NCBI GenBank assembly: GCA_002841405.1
Contig: PGZR01000008.1
Coordinates: forward strand, 1-41,940
Length of the DNA: 41,940 nt
Direction of reading: 5' to 3'
Origin: Firmicutes bacterium HGW-Firmicutes-4
GTDB taxonomy: Bacteria > Bacillota > Clostridia > Eubacteriales > Eubacteriaceae
Shown: positions 1-8,344 of the stretch, piece after piece
Layout of the letters: each line of letters opens with the position of its first letter
Numbering within the stretch: position 1 is the first letter of the stretch
The notes under the pieces: model-generated
Database searches by the model: none
What the model saw: only the letters and a program-made list of their open reading frames with translations
What the model was told of the DNA's origin: nothing
Position numbers and translations under genes: made by a program

Positions 1-276
1 GGCGCGAATCAGCGATTTAATTCGACCCTTAAAAGTAAAAGCCAGAAAAGGATATTCATTAGCCATCAGTGCATAGAATTCCCGAATCCGCTGCGCCTGA
101 GAAGTCAGGAAATCATTATGTTGCAAAAGTTCCGCAATTTGAAGCAGAAAATTACAATGCAACAGCTCAATCTGGTTATCCGTTTCTTTCGCCGATTGTT
201 TCAAATCTTCCGAATACCGCTGTAAAATCTTCAGAACAGTATCTCCGGAGTATAGGTAATCATTTAATTTTTTCAC
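1..276 (-). CDS. N-terminal part of probable RelA/SpoT-like (p)ppGpp synthetase protein (partial)
   Basis: An open frame runs from a GTG at 276 to the window's left edge (92 codons, 3' end missing). The start is supported by an AAGGAAGG-type ribosome binding site about 8 bases upstream. The protein begins VKKLNDYLYSGDTVLKIL, and its last visible segment contains YPFLAFTFKGRIKSLIR. From memory that segment resembles the entry to the synthetase domain of clostridial stand-alone GTP pyrophosphokinases, where a similar GRIKS motif precedes the catalytic domain. The catalytic residues lie outside the window, so the function is inferred and could be wrong. It lies downstream of a decayed gene on the same strand, so its promoter may be in the degraded sequence. 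Confidence 0.5.
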   Translation of the reverse strand, partial: MKKLNDYLYSGDTVLKILQRYSEDLKQSAKETDNQIELLHCNFLLQIAELLQHNDFLTSQAQRIREFYALMANEYPFLAFTFKGRIKSLIRA

Positions 277-320
277 AGATGGACCTTCCTTTCCTGTTTG
301 TGAGTTTGCGCTCGTATTTC

Positions 321-843
321 TTATAATTCAGTATTATCCGTCTCCTTTTGCTTCAGATACTCTTCGCGAATCTGAGACAAAGTTTTGCCTGTATCTTCAT
401 GTATAGCAAAAGCGAAAGTTTGCACACTAGACAATCCATAAATCTCTTTCAGCCATGTTTGCATTATCATTTCTTCTCCGTTGACCACAACATTACCATT
501 CGCTCGAAGTTCCGATTCACTAACTGTACCCTTAGCCGTGATAATATCCCCCGCTTTGACCACACCCCAATCAAGCATTAAATCAATTTTAGGTAGCGAC
601 CGCCGATAATGTCTGCTCATCAAAATCAGACGCTACCAGTATAATCCTTTGCGTTTCATTGAAGTTCTTCTACGCATCATTGACCTGAAGAAATTCATTC
701 AACTTACGAATACTAAGCTCAAATGAGGTTAGCTCACCAAGTTGAAACGCACTTCTGTATTTTTCAATCATATTCAGTTCTGAAAAAGTGACTGGTTCAA
801 TCCTGGTAACTTGTTTTCCTTTTAAACTAAACAAATTTCCCAT
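321..843 (-). pseudogene. Decayed PD-(D/E)XK-nuclease-like (DUF91/DUF4268-type) gene
   Basis: Three fragments of one protein can be read on the minus strand. From an ATG at 843: MGNLFSLKGKQVTRIEPVTF and so on, ending at an in-frame TAG after VNDA. In the same frame beyond that stop: NETQRIILVASDFDEQTL. After a frameshift: LPKIDLMLDWGVVKAGDIIT through to TDNTEL, stopping near 321. The N-terminus and the TQRIILVAS segment are like conserved proteins with a PD-(D/E)XK nuclease fold, in which about 130 residues normally separate the two. Here only about 30 remain, so an internal deletion is likely as well. The C-terminal piece looks like a RAMA-type modification-associated domain. At least one stop, one frameshift and one deletion make function unlikely. 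The family assignment is from memory. Confidence 0.6.
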
Positions 844-934
844 TCCCTGCTGCTATGTTTTATTATTATTTTAACATATTCTTTATCTCTTTTTCAGTAA
901 ATAAATCCTTTGCGTTTCTCAAAGCCATTTCAAG

Positions 935-968
935 CAAAAATAAAAAAGCCACCTCGCTAAAAAGTGGC
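935..968 (-). terminator. Rho-independent terminator downstream of a tRNA/tmRNA-like 3' end
   Basis: On the minus strand a GCCAC/GTGGC stem (948-952 with 964-968) is followed by TTTTTTATTTTTG. About 30 bases upstream in the same orientation lies GCCTCCACCA (revcomp of 998-1007), which looks like a CCA-ending RNA 3' terminus. The same arrangement, with different hairpins, recurs at 14.1 and 34.6 kb. Confidence 0.5.
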
Positions 969-1004
969 CTTTATTGTATCAAAATCTATATTCATTTTTG
1001 GTGG

Positions 1005-1042
1005 AGGCGATCCGTACCGGTTTAAGGTGACAATTTGCATTG
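1005..1042 (+). repeat. 38-bp repeat, probable terminal end of an IS1380-type element
   Basis: This segment (containing CCGTACCGGTTTAAGG) matches 14191-14228 with two mismatches in 38 bases. The second copy lies about 75 bases upstream of an IS1380-family transposase remnant, so the repeat is most simply read as the left terminus of that IS family. No transposase sequence follows here. About 150 further bases up to the chemoreceptor's terminator contain nothing I can identify, so this may be a solo IS end. Confidence 0.5.
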
Positions 1043-1198
1043 GAGAATATCGGCTTAGTAAAACTTATCCAAACTAAATTAACATTACTTTATCAGTAAT
1101 ACCATCCACCTTCAGTGCTCACTAACTACAGATCGCTCATGAGATCTTTGCTTCAATTAACAGGCTAGTCGAAATCGTACTAGAAATGTACATTTGCA

Positions 1199-1243
1199 TC
1201 AAAAAAGCTTTTAATCCGTAAAAATACGAACCAAAAGCTTTTT
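1199..1243 (-). terminator. Strong Rho-independent terminator of the chemoreceptor gene
   Basis: A long imperfect hairpin has outer arms AAAAAGCTTTT/AAAAGCTTTTT and an inner CGTA-AAAA-TACG stem. It is followed on the minus strand by TTTTTT. It ends the chemoreceptor transcript three bases after its stop codon. Confidence 0.85.
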
Positions 1244-1246
1244 GAC

Positions 1247-4200
1247 TTAATACTTATCCATTTCATCCAATACAATATTTATTGCAGTTGTAGAACTTAA
1301 ATTTTGACCCATTCCTGTTTCGGTGGTCTTTTTCTTGGAACTTCTTTTTGTTTGCCCCCCCGATTTGAGCTGAAAAGCGGCCACCATTTGTTTGAGCATT
1401 TCAGCTTGACCAGAAAGTTCTTCACTGGCCGCCGCACTTTCCTCGGCAGTGGCAGAATTCGTTTGAACCACCTGCGAAACCTGTTCGATCCCCTGATTGA
1501 TTTGAGCAATTTCTGACGCCTGATCATTGGAAGCGCGAGCAATTTCTTCTACTAAGACGGTAACCTTTTCAATTTCAGTTAAAATATCTTTCAAGCTTTC
1601 TGCTGTTTCATCCGCAATTTTCGTACCCGCTTCCACTTTAAAAATGGAACCTTCGATGAGACCAGTCGTTTCCTTGGCAGCTTCCGCACTTCTAGCCGCT
1701 AAAGTTCGCACTTCTTCAGCAACTACCGCAAAACCTTTCCCGTGTTGACCGGCCCGAGCCGCTTCCACCGCGGCATTAAGCGCTAAAATATTGGTCTGGA
1801 AGGCAATGTCGTCAATCACTTTAATGATTTTTGAAATATTATTAGACGAATCATTGATGTCCACCATTGCAGTCACCATTTTTTTCATCTGCATGTTTCC
1901 GACTTCAGCATTAGATCGGACTGTTCTGGCCAATTCGTTGGCCTGATTGGCATTCATGGCGTTTTTCTTCGTTTCATCGGCTACTTCTTCGATCGAAGCG
2001 GTGAGTTCCTGAATTGAACTGGCCTGCTCTGTGGTTCCTTGTGACAGTGCCTGACCACCGTCGGAAATCTGTTGTGAACCGATTTCCACCTGTCCGGCAG
2101 CGATGTTGATGTCACTCATGACGTTATTGAGGGACTCGATAATCACATTGATGGCATTTGAAATTTTGATAAAATCACCGCGATATTCGCGGGCATTTTC
2201 AATATCCAAATTCTTCTCTGCCAGTTGCTCCATTTTAGTTGAAATTTCGCCTATGATCGCATCAAGACGGGTTGCTGTATTGTTGACCGATTCCTTCAAA
2301 CGATTAAAGTCACCCTGATACGATCCCGTTACCAAGACCTGCAGGTTTCCGTTTGAGATGGCCTCCATCACTGTCATGACCTCATTCGTCGGTTTGGAAA
2401 CTTCCACTAGAATATCATTCATACCACTGACCAGCTCTTTCCATGCGCCTCGGAATTTCTGGGTATCCGCCTGCGTGGCTAAATTACCTTCGATGGCGGC
2501 CTGCGTCAGTAAACCAGCATCGTCAAGCATGGTGTTGACCTCATCAATTAATGTATTGAGATTATTCTTGAGATCATTAAAATCCCCTTTGTAATTATCC
2601 ATTATCATTGGTGGAATATCGCCCTTGCTGATTCGATCAATATATGTTGCCGCACCTTGTAGCGGGCCGACCATGGCGTCCAGAGTATCATTAACGCCTT
2701 CGACAATTTTAGCAAAATCACCGTCATGCTTACCGGCATCGGCCCGGATATTCAAGTTTCCTTCAACTCCGGCATTCTTTAACATCTCAGTATCTTCCAC
2801 CAGAGCGTTCACTGCATCAATACAGGTATTGAGATTATTGATCAGTTCGTTGAAGTCACCCTTGTAGGCATCCGTTATTTTAGCTGGTATATCACCCTTG
2901 CTGATCCGGTTAACATAGTCAGCGGCCACGTCAAGGGGCCCTACTACAGCATCCAACGTCGCATTGATGCCCTGAACAATTTCTTTAAAACCACCGTCAA
3001 AGTTATCGGCTTTTCCGCGAGTGTTTAGTTGTCCCGCCACCGCTGCCTGGGAAAGTGTGGTTGTTTCGGCAATCAAACCACGGATGGTTTCAATGGTCAA
3101 CTTAAGCGCCGGGGCAATTTCATCTTCGGGATCGCGGATCTCAATATTGGCGGAGACATCCCCTGCCGCTATCTGGTTCATCGTCCCGATGACGACGTTC
3201 TGCAAATCACCGGCCAATTGGTTCATCGATGCCGTCATTTCGCCAATTTCATCTTTAGTTTCTATTTTTAGGCGCATCCCCAAATGTCCCATAGTCATTT
3301 CCTTAATCATCTGATTGACTGCGATAATCGGTTTTGTTATTCTCCGCGCTAATAAATAGGCTGCCCCACCGCCGATTATCAGAATCGCAGCGGCAATGAT
3401 CAGGATAATATTGCGCAAATTATTCATCGCCGCTAATATATCACTTTCATATTTGGCGACAATCAGGGTCCAGTCAGTGCCCGGAATCGGAGCTGTGGCC
3501 GCGATTTTTGTATCCCCATTCAAACCGTAGGTCAGCATGCCCGTTTGTGCGGTACCCAACTCCTTCAAAGCCAGACCAAAATTTTTCCAGGGTCCATTAT
3601 TATCAATATCTGCAAAAACGTTGGCTTGGTCCAGAACGTTCTGTTTATCAGGATGAGCCATAATAGCACCTTCGGAGTTGACTACAAAACCATATTCTCT
3701 CACCCCGTCACCCATGGCATTAGTGGTGTTCTCTAAGAAGGTAGGTGGTCTGCGACCGACTAACAAGCCCATCACCTGACCATTGTTCATAATTGGTGCC
3801 ACATCAAAAACACAGGGTGCTTTGGTGACCTTACTGATGGCCACATTGGAAATAGCCGTTTCACCTTTAAAACCTTTTTCATACCAGAATTCGCCCCAGG
3901 AGTCAAACTCACCACCGCCGATCACATACTTTGCATGACCACTGAGATTCATTACGGCGATATCCTCATAACCTAATTTTTCCACATCTCCGGCTAAAGC
4001 TGAAACCTGGGTATTGTAATCCATCGTAGTCATCCCAGATCGGCCACTGACTTCGCTTAAAGTCGCCAGATTTCCGGTGACAATCGCACCAATATGGGCT
4101 GCCCCCTCAGTAGCATAAGCCTGGGCATCAGCATTGGATTGTTCCGTCATTGAGATTGAACCAAAATTAATGGCAAACAAGCCCAGAACTAGTACCGATA

Positions 4201-4321
4201 TAGCCAGGATTAGCAACGTAAATGACAATATTTTTGTCGATAAGTGCTGTTTAAACTCAACTTTAGCGGTAGATCCCCCATTTTCGTTTAGAATTCCCTG
4301 AACCATTTTTCTTTCTTTCAT
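1247..4321 (-). CDS. Methyl-accepting chemotaxis protein, dCache + poly-HAMP
   Basis: Transmembrane chemoreceptor of 1024 residues that passes ligand binding outside the cell to the CheA/CheW array. A first membrane helix lies near residues 30-52, followed by an extracytoplasmic dCache-type sensor (about 60-295), a second helix (about 302-324) and a canonical HAMP domain. A long array of HAMP-like units follows to about residue 740. Two or three of these are near-copies, with repeated RISKGDIP and YKGDFN(E/D)L motifs. The signalling hairpin has the invariant tip [20 protein letters not shown] near residues 832-851. There is no C-terminal NWETF-type tether. An AGAGG ribosome binding site precedes the ATG. 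The gene is monocistronic between a weakly defined upstream region and a strong terminator. The ligand is unknown; dCache domains often bind amino acids or organic acids. Confidence 0.93.
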   Translation of the reverse strand: MKERKMVQGILNENGGSTAKVEFKQHLSTKILSFTLLILAISVLVLGLFAINFGSISMTEQSNADAQAYATEGAAHIGAIVTGNLATLSEVSGRSGMTTMDYNTQVSALAGDVEKLGYEDIAVMNLSGHAKYVIGGGEFDSWGEFWYEKGFKGETAISNVAISKVTKAPCVFDVAPIMNNGQVMGLLVGRRPPTFLENTTNAMGDGVREYGFVVNSEGAIMAHPDKQNVLDQANVFADIDNNGPWKNFGLALKELGTAQTGMLTYGLNGDTKIAATAPIPGTDWTLIVAKYESDILAAMNNLRNIILIIAAAILIIGGGAAYLLARRITKPIIAVNQMIKEMTMGHLGMRLKIETKDEIGEMTASMNQLAGDLQNVVIGTMNQIAAGDVSANIEIRDPEDEIAPALKLTIETIRGLIAETTTLSQAAVAGQLNTRGKADNFDGGFKEIVQGINATLDAVVGPLDVAADYVNRISKGDIPAKITDAYKGDFNELINNLNTCIDAVNALVEDTEMLKNAGVEGNLNIRADAGKHDGDFAKIVEGVNDTLDAMVGPLQGAATYIDRISKGDIPPMIMDNYKGDFNDLKNNLNTLIDEVNTMLDDAGLLTQAAIEGNLATQADTQKFRGAWKELVSGMNDILVEVSKPTNEVMTVMEAISNGNLQVLVTGSYQGDFNRLKESVNNTATRLDAIIGEISTKMEQLAEKNLDIENAREYRGDFIKISNAINVIIESLNNVMSDINIAAGQVEIGSQQISDGGQALSQGTTEQASSIQELTASIEEVADETKKNAMNANQANELARTVRSNAEVGNMQMKKMVTAMVDINDSSNNISKIIKVIDDIAFQTNILALNAAVEAARAGQHGKGFAVVAEEVRTLAARSAEAAKETTGLIEGSIFKVEAGTKIADETAESLKDILTEIEKVTVLVEEIARASNDQASEIAQINQGIEQVSQVVQTNSATAEESAAASEELSGQAEMLKQMVAAFQLKSGGQTKRSSKKKTTETGMGQNLSSTTAINIVLDEMDKY

Positions 4322-4436
4322 TTTTAACCTCTTTCAACTCTATATTTCACAAAATTCCGATACTCTCCACGGCAAATCCCAAGGATATATTCACACTGCC
4401 CTGAATGATTAAAATTTTGAGATAAACTTAATTTCT

Positions 4437-5768
4437 TTACTGGAATTTTCTTTTTATGTCTTCATCAAAAACTCCCATTGCCGCTTCTAAAAACATTGGT
4501 TTTGCATAATGATAACCCTGATAAGCGTCAAAACAAAACAGCTTTAGGCACTCCTGTTGGCGATGATTTTCCACTCCTTCAACAGTCACTTTGAGCTTCA
4601 TGCCTTTTGCTAATGAAGCAATCGCATTAATGATCAGCAAATCTTTCTCCGAATGCGGTAAATGACGGATAAACGATTGATCGATTTTGATGCGATCAAA
4701 TTTTAAATTCACCAACTTTTCAAAAGAAGAAAAGCCCGTGCCAAAATCATCGATTGATATTTTGATCCCCATCTCCTGGATCAGTTCTATCTTCTTTTCA
4801 ATTATGTCGAAATTATTAAAATAATAGGTCTCGGTTATTTCGAACTCCAATCTTTCTAGAAGATTTTCATTTTCTTTAAATAACTCTCTTAAAAATGGGA
4901 TAAATTCTTCGCTCATTAAATCCAATACCGAAATATTAACGGCTAAATAATGTGATTCAAAATGTTCTTTGTAAAATAGCATGGTTTGCTGGCACTCTCG
5001 AAGAAGTTTTTTTGACAACTGAGTGATCATCCCGTCTCTTTCGGCAATTGGAATAAAGACATCTGGTGGTATACTGCCATGCAAGGGATCATGCCAACGC
5101 ATCAGAACTTCATAGCCCTCTACCTTTTTATTATTCACAGAAATAATTGGCTGATAAACAAAGGTAATCCACTTTTCATCAGTACTACTATGAATTGTCT
5201 GCTCAACATAGTCGACCAGTACATTCATTTCCACGTCCACATTCTGATACAGCGATATGGAATTTCCTTTGATTTTTTTCGCGTCTTTTTTCGCAATTTC
5301 TGAGTAATGAATCATTTCCTCCCAGGTTGAAGCATCATTCGGATACTGAACCATGCCACAGCTAATTGAATATTTATAGCTTTCACAATCAAAAAATGTT
5401 GGAAAGTCATCAATTTTCTTGCTGGTATCTTCACGCGTAATGACATAAAAATGGTCTCCATGAGACCGGAAAACGAAGGCTGTGGGAAAATATTTGCAGA
5501 TGTTCGTGTATAGATCAATCAGGACTAGATCGCCTAATCGAAAACCATTTCGCCGGTTGATACTGCAAAACGCATCGACATCGATACAATAAAGCGAAAA
5601 AGATGCTTCTTGATCAATCAGTTCTTTTAATATACCCAGCATGTGGCTTCGATTATTTGCATTTGTCAGGTAGTCTCTTTTTTCATCTGAAGCAAATAAC
5701 GCGTTGAATTTATTTGATTCGTCACCGCTTTCATTCAATTGTTTCCTTGTTTCCACGAGTTCAACCAT
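4437..5768 (-). CDS. GGDEF-EAL protein, probable c-di-GMP phosphodiesterase
   Basis: Cytoplasmic protein of 443 residues with no membrane segment. The N-terminal GGDEF domain (about 30-180) is degenerate: the active-site GG(D/E)EF is replaced by SHGDHF, so it should not make c-di-GMP and may only bind nucleotide. The EAL domain (about 190-435) keeps its signature residues: EVLMRW (the EAL motif), AVNIS, EITET, IDDFGTGFSSF, KID, VEGVE and QGY. It is therefore probably an active phosphodiesterase. It stands alone downstream of a sigma-A-type promoter with a leader of about 160 bases, and it neighbours a chemoreceptor, which suggests motility or surface control. The ATG follows AAGAGG with almost no spacing, so a GTG four codons further in is a possible alternative start. 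Confidence 0.88.
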   Translation of the reverse strand: MVELVETRKQLNESGDESNKFNALFASDEKRDYLTNANNRSHMLGILKELIDQEASFSLYCIDVDAFCSINRRNGFRLGDLVLIDLYTNICKYFPTAFVFRSHGDHFYVITREDTSKKIDDFPTFFDCESYKYSISCGMVQYPNDASTWEEMIHYSEIAKKDAKKIKGNSISLYQNVDVEMNVLVDYVEQTIHSSTDEKWITFVYQPIISVNNKKVEGYEVLMRWHDPLHGSIPPDVFIPIAERDGMITQLSKKLLRECQQTMLFYKEHFESHYLAVNISVLDLMSEEFIPFLRELFKENENLLERLEFEITETYYFNNFDIIEKKIELIQEMGIKISIDDFGTGFSSFEKLVNLKFDRIKIDQSFIRHLPHSEKDLLIINAIASLAKGMKLKVTVEGVENHRQQECLKLFCFDAYQGYHYAKPMFLEAAMGVFDEDIKRKFQ

Positions 5769-5936
5769 CCTCTTAACACTTCCTTCACTAACAATTATTT
5801 TCTGAACAGCCTTTGTTTCGTAATGCCTCTTGATCCCGGTGGTATCCTAATTTACTGTTTTAATTTGTAAAATACGCGATATTTTTCACGAAAAAAAAAT
5901 CAAAACCCGTGCTTCCTGCCGTTCGGTCGCTTCGAC

Positions 5937-5966
5937 ATTATACGCCATATAAATATTACCTGTCTA
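5937..5966 (-). promoter_or_regulatory. Sigma-A-type promoter of the GGDEF-EAL gene
   Basis: On the minus strand TAGACA (5966-5961) and a perfect TATAAT (5942-5937) are separated by 18 bases. Transcription would start near 5930, leaving a leader of about 160 bases before the ATG at 5768. The leader contains a G/C-rich imperfect hairpin followed by a T tract (TTTTGATTTTTTTT) near 5885-5910, which could act as an attenuator. I could not match it to a known riboswitch. Confidence 0.55.
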
Positions 5967-6043
5967 CTGTAAATTTTAGATACATGTTGCTTTTTTATTC
6001 AGTTAGCCTCTTTCGCTCACTCCTGTAAATAAAATTATTCTAT

Positions 6044-6083
6044 AAAAAAAAGAGGCCAGAGCTCATATAAAGCCCTTGCCTCT
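6044..6083 (-). terminator. Rho-independent terminator of the TetR gene
   Basis: Arms AGAGGC/GCCTCT with additional inner AGCTC/GGGCT pairing, followed on the minus strand by TTTTTTTT. It lies about 120 bases past the stop of the TetR gene at 6203. The bases between contain no recognisable gene. Confidence 0.8.
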
Positions 6084-6202
6084 AATCTTCTTTGTTTGTC
6101 TATTTAATTCCAGTAAACCAAACAACCAGAATATTCTTTTTTGATTTGCTTATGAATGCAATTTCAAACATTCAAATTTTTATTGCTCCGTGTCTGGCAT
6201 TT

Positions 6203-6805
6203 TTAAATTGCGACTTGATCTTTTATAAAACGGCTCTCAATACCACCCCAAAAAACAGACCAAACATCCTCTGCAAATTTTGAGATATCACAGTCCCCGT
6301 GATAGATCATGGTTACATCGACCGTACCGTGAAGCATTGCCATAAATGAACAAACAATGGGATAACAAAATGTTTCTGCCTCCGGATTATCCCCAAGCGC
6401 CTTCCCGACAATCTCTTTTACTCGGTTTTCTAATTGCCGTTCATGTTCTTTTAAAGAAGACTGGGCTCTGTCAATCACATTTGCGGTCTCACTGAGTAGC
6501 AACCATTTCCAAAACCGCAACCTGGTGGTGTCACTGTAGTAGTTGATAATTGACATGAAAATCGTTTTTAACTGCTCTGCCGGACTAAGATGATCCAGCT
6601 CATAAAACTCCACCTGTTTTTCGTAAAAATACTTATCGACGTGGATATTGATCACTTCAAAATAAAGTTCCTCTTTACTTTCAAAATAATTATAAATCGA
6701 CTGTTTTTTGATGCCCGCTGCCGCTGCAATTTCAGTCAATGGGATGTTGTATCCTTTCTCGGCAAATTTTTGGTACGCTACTTCTAATATCAGCTCTTTC
6801 CGCAT
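6203..6805 (-). CDS. TetR-family transcriptional repressor
   Basis: 200 residues with a TetR_N DNA-binding domain at about 1-48. The helix-turn-helix is IPLTEIAAAAGIKKQSIYNYF, with the family hallmark Y-x-Y-F before SKEELY. The C-terminal ligand-binding domain (about 60-195) is helical and not assignable to a subfamily. The gene is divergent from a second TetR gene at 6959. A perfect 27-bp palindrome lies 33 bases upstream of its start, so autoregulation is likely. A GGAG-containing site (AAGGAGATTATTC) precedes the ATG. The ligand is unknown. Confidence 0.88.
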   Translation of the reverse strand: MRKELILEVAYQKFAEKGYNIPLTEIAAAAGIKKQSIYNYFESKEELYFEVINIHVDKYFYEKQVEFYELDHLSPAEQLKTIFMSIINYYSDTTRLRFWKWLLLSETANVIDRAQSSLKEHERQLENRVKEIVGKALGDNPEAETFCYPIVCSFMAMLHGTVDVTMIYHGDCDISKFAEDVWSVFWGGIESRFIKDQVAI

Positions 6806-6837
6806 GAATAATCTCCTTCAAATTGTCTAACCCTCTT

Positions 6838-6864
6838 ATGAATATTATATCTTATAATATTCAT
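6838..6864. promoter_or_regulatory. 27-bp perfect palindrome, probable TetR operator 1
   Basis: Arms ATGAATATTATA and TATAATATTCAT around a TCT centre. It lies between two divergent TetR genes, and the arms contain TATAAT/ATTATA elements usable as -10 boxes in either direction. A bound dimer would occlude the promoter. Confidence 0.65.
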
Positions 6865-6896
6865 TACTCCAACTTTTAATTATTAAAACAGCTTGA

Positions 6897-6940
6897 TTAA
6901 TGACTCATTAACCGTTATAATTAAACCTTGAGTTTAATTA
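6897..6940. promoter_or_regulatory. Two further palindromes, probable operator of the second TetR gene
   Basis: TTAATGACTCATTAA (6897-6911) is a perfect 15-bp palindrome. TAATTAAAC-CTTGA-GTTTAATTA (6918-6940) has perfect 9-bp arms and ends 18 bases before the chosen start of the downstream TetR gene. The sequence differs from the 27-bp palindrome, which suggests that each repressor has its own site. Confidence 0.6.
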
Positions 6941-6958
6941 ATGAAATCGGGGTTTAAT

Positions 6959-7603
6959 ATGAGTCGACGAAAAAAAGAATTAGCTGATTTTCACAGAGAG
7001 AGTATCTTAAAAATTGCGGAAACGCTCTTTGAAAAAAATGGTGTTGAGAGTACGTCAATGAATGACATTGCAAGGGAAGCCGAATACAGCAAGGCAACCT
7101 TGTATGTCTATTTTAAAAACAAAGAGGAAATTATCAATTGTATTATTTTGCAGAGTATGAAACTGCTTTATGATCGAATTCAAGCATCTACACAAACTGA
7201 GAAAGACCTGTTAGCAAGGTATAATAGCATCTGTCATGAATTGACAACTTATTGTGATACCTATCCGTTGTATTTTCAAATATTAATTCAAGAAATCAAT
7301 GTCGATGTTAACAATCCCGATACTCCGCCCGTGTTTCAAGAAATTTTTGAACTAGGTGAGAAAATCAATGGTCTGATCGATATCTTCATTAAAGACGGTA
7401 TAAGCCAAGGTATTTTTCGTTCTGATATCAGAATCCCTGAAACCGTATTTTTTTTCTGGGCTAGTTTGTCAGGGATCATCCTGATGGCCAGCCAAAAAAA
7501 GAACTATATTGAGCAATTCATGAATACAACAAAACAAGATTTTTTAAAATACAGCTTTGATACGCTGATAAATTCAATCCTGAAGGAGAATAAAAATGTC
7601 TAA
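6959..7603 (+). CDS. TetR-family transcriptional repressor, co-transcribed with an FMN protein
   Basis: About 214 residues. The TetR_N domain (about 5-50) has the helix-turn-helix TSMNDIAREAEYSKATLYVYF. The C-terminal half is helical with an aromatic-rich segment (VFFFWASLSGIILMA), typical of TetR ligand domains. An in-frame ATG at 6941 directly abuts a palindrome and has no ribosome binding site. The ATG at 6959 has GGGG six bases upstream and is the better start. The frame overlaps the next gene by 8 bases, so the two are translationally coupled and the FMN-binding protein is the likely regulated target. Confidence 0.85.
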   Translation: MSRRKKELADFHRESILKIAETLFEKNGVESTSMNDIAREAEYSKATLYVYFKNKEEIINCIILQSMKLLYDRIQASTQTEKDLLARYNSICHELTTYCDTYPLYFQILIQEINVDVNNPDTPPVFQEIFELGEKINGLIDIFIKDGISQGIFRSDIRIPETVFFFWASLSGIILMASQKKNYIEQFMNTTKQDFLKYSFDTLINSILKENKNV

Positions 7604-7988
7604 AATAAAAACAATCATTTTACCATTGATCATTGCAATTCTTGTTATTGGCTGCTTTTTTGGAGCCTCCTACCTCAGTGACGTCAATAATTATAAAAGA
7701 GCCGTTGCTGAAATTTCAATTGCCGACATCGATCTGTCTCAAGTCCCTGATGGTGTTTATGACGGAAGCTATGATGTCGGGATGATCTCCGCAGAGGTTG
7801 AAGTTGTTGTGTCGCATGGCGTAATTAAGACGATCAACCTGATTGATCATAAAAACGAACGGGGCTCTTCTGCTGAGGTGATTACTGACACCATTATTGC
7901 GCAACAAAAAATCGATGTTGACACTGTTTCAGGTGCTACCAATTCCAGCCAAGTGATCAAAAAAGCCGTTGCCGAGGCGCTGCTATAA
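7596..7988 (+). CDS. Membrane-anchored FMN-binding domain protein (covalent flavinylation site)
   Basis: 130 residues. One N-terminal membrane anchor (about 6-27) is followed by an extracytoplasmic FMN_bind domain (about 50-130). The domain ends in DTVSGATNSS, which fits the ApbE flavinylation consensus D-x-x-[ST]-G-A-[ST]-x-x-S. The Thr of SGAT would carry FMN by a phosphoester bond. Such domains move electrons outside the membrane, for example in RnfG/NqrC and extracellular electron-transfer systems. No ApbE, Rnf or reductase partner is encoded nearby, so the partner must lie elsewhere. It overlaps the TetR gene by 8 bases and is followed by a terminator. Confidence 0.85.
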   Translation: MSKIKTIILPLIIAILVIGCFFGASYLSDVNNYKRAVAEISIADIDLSQVPDGVYDGSYDVGMISAEVEVVVSHGVIKTINLIDHKNERGSSAEVITDTIIAQQKIDVDTVSGATNSSQVIKKAVAEALL

Positions 7989-8103
7989 AAATAATTTGCG
8001 ATACTTGTTTTGCAAACTTGAGATCGTGTCTTTGAAATAGAGATTTCTTTTTTGTTATTATTTCGATCAATTAAATCAAATAAGGTTCTAAAAAGCCTTT
8101 GCT

Positions 8104-8148
8104 ACCTGAGAATCAATTCCAGCCATGAATTGATTTCCAGGTTTTTTT
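8104..8148 (+). terminator. Rho-independent terminator after the FMN gene
   Basis: Nested arms ACCTG/CAGGT and AATCAATTC/GAATTGATT, then TTTTTTT. The gap from 7989 to 8344 otherwise holds an imperfect region with an ATCGTTGT/ACAACGAT inverted repeat (8158-8198) and the promoter described next. Confidence 0.85.
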
Positions 8149-8278
8149 TATACTTGTATCGTTGTCTCAATAAGTCAAATAAGTCGTGAAACAACGATAT
8201 GACACCACGGTTCCGATGTTTAGTGTATCATCACCAAATTTCAGTTACTTATCGAAATCGAACACGATAACCATTGTT

Positions 8279-8331
8279 TAATCTTGACACCGTCTAGATA
8301 GCAGGCTATAATCTTTACAACGTCAAGATTA
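8279..8331 (+). promoter_or_regulatory. Consensus sigma-A promoter flanked by a 10-bp inverted repeat
   Basis: A perfect TTGACA (8284-8289) and TATAAT (8307-8312) have an ideal 17-bp spacer. TAATCTTGAC (8279-8288) overlaps the -35 box, and its exact inverse GTCAAGATTA lies at 8322-8331, just before the AGGAGGA ribosome binding site. The arms are positioned for a repressor to block both RNA polymerase and elongation, presumably the TetR protein encoded next. Confidence 0.7.
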
Positions 8332-8344
8332 CAGGAGGACTATC

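Noticed and set aside
69-326. 85-codon plus-strand open frame
   Set aside because: It lies antisense to the minus-strand partial gene at 1-276, which has a ribosome binding site and a protein-like sequence; the plus frame has neither.
5769-5966. c-di-GMP riboswitch before the EAL gene
   Set aside because: The conserved GEMM-I segments were not found on reading the leader; a long leader alone is not evidence.
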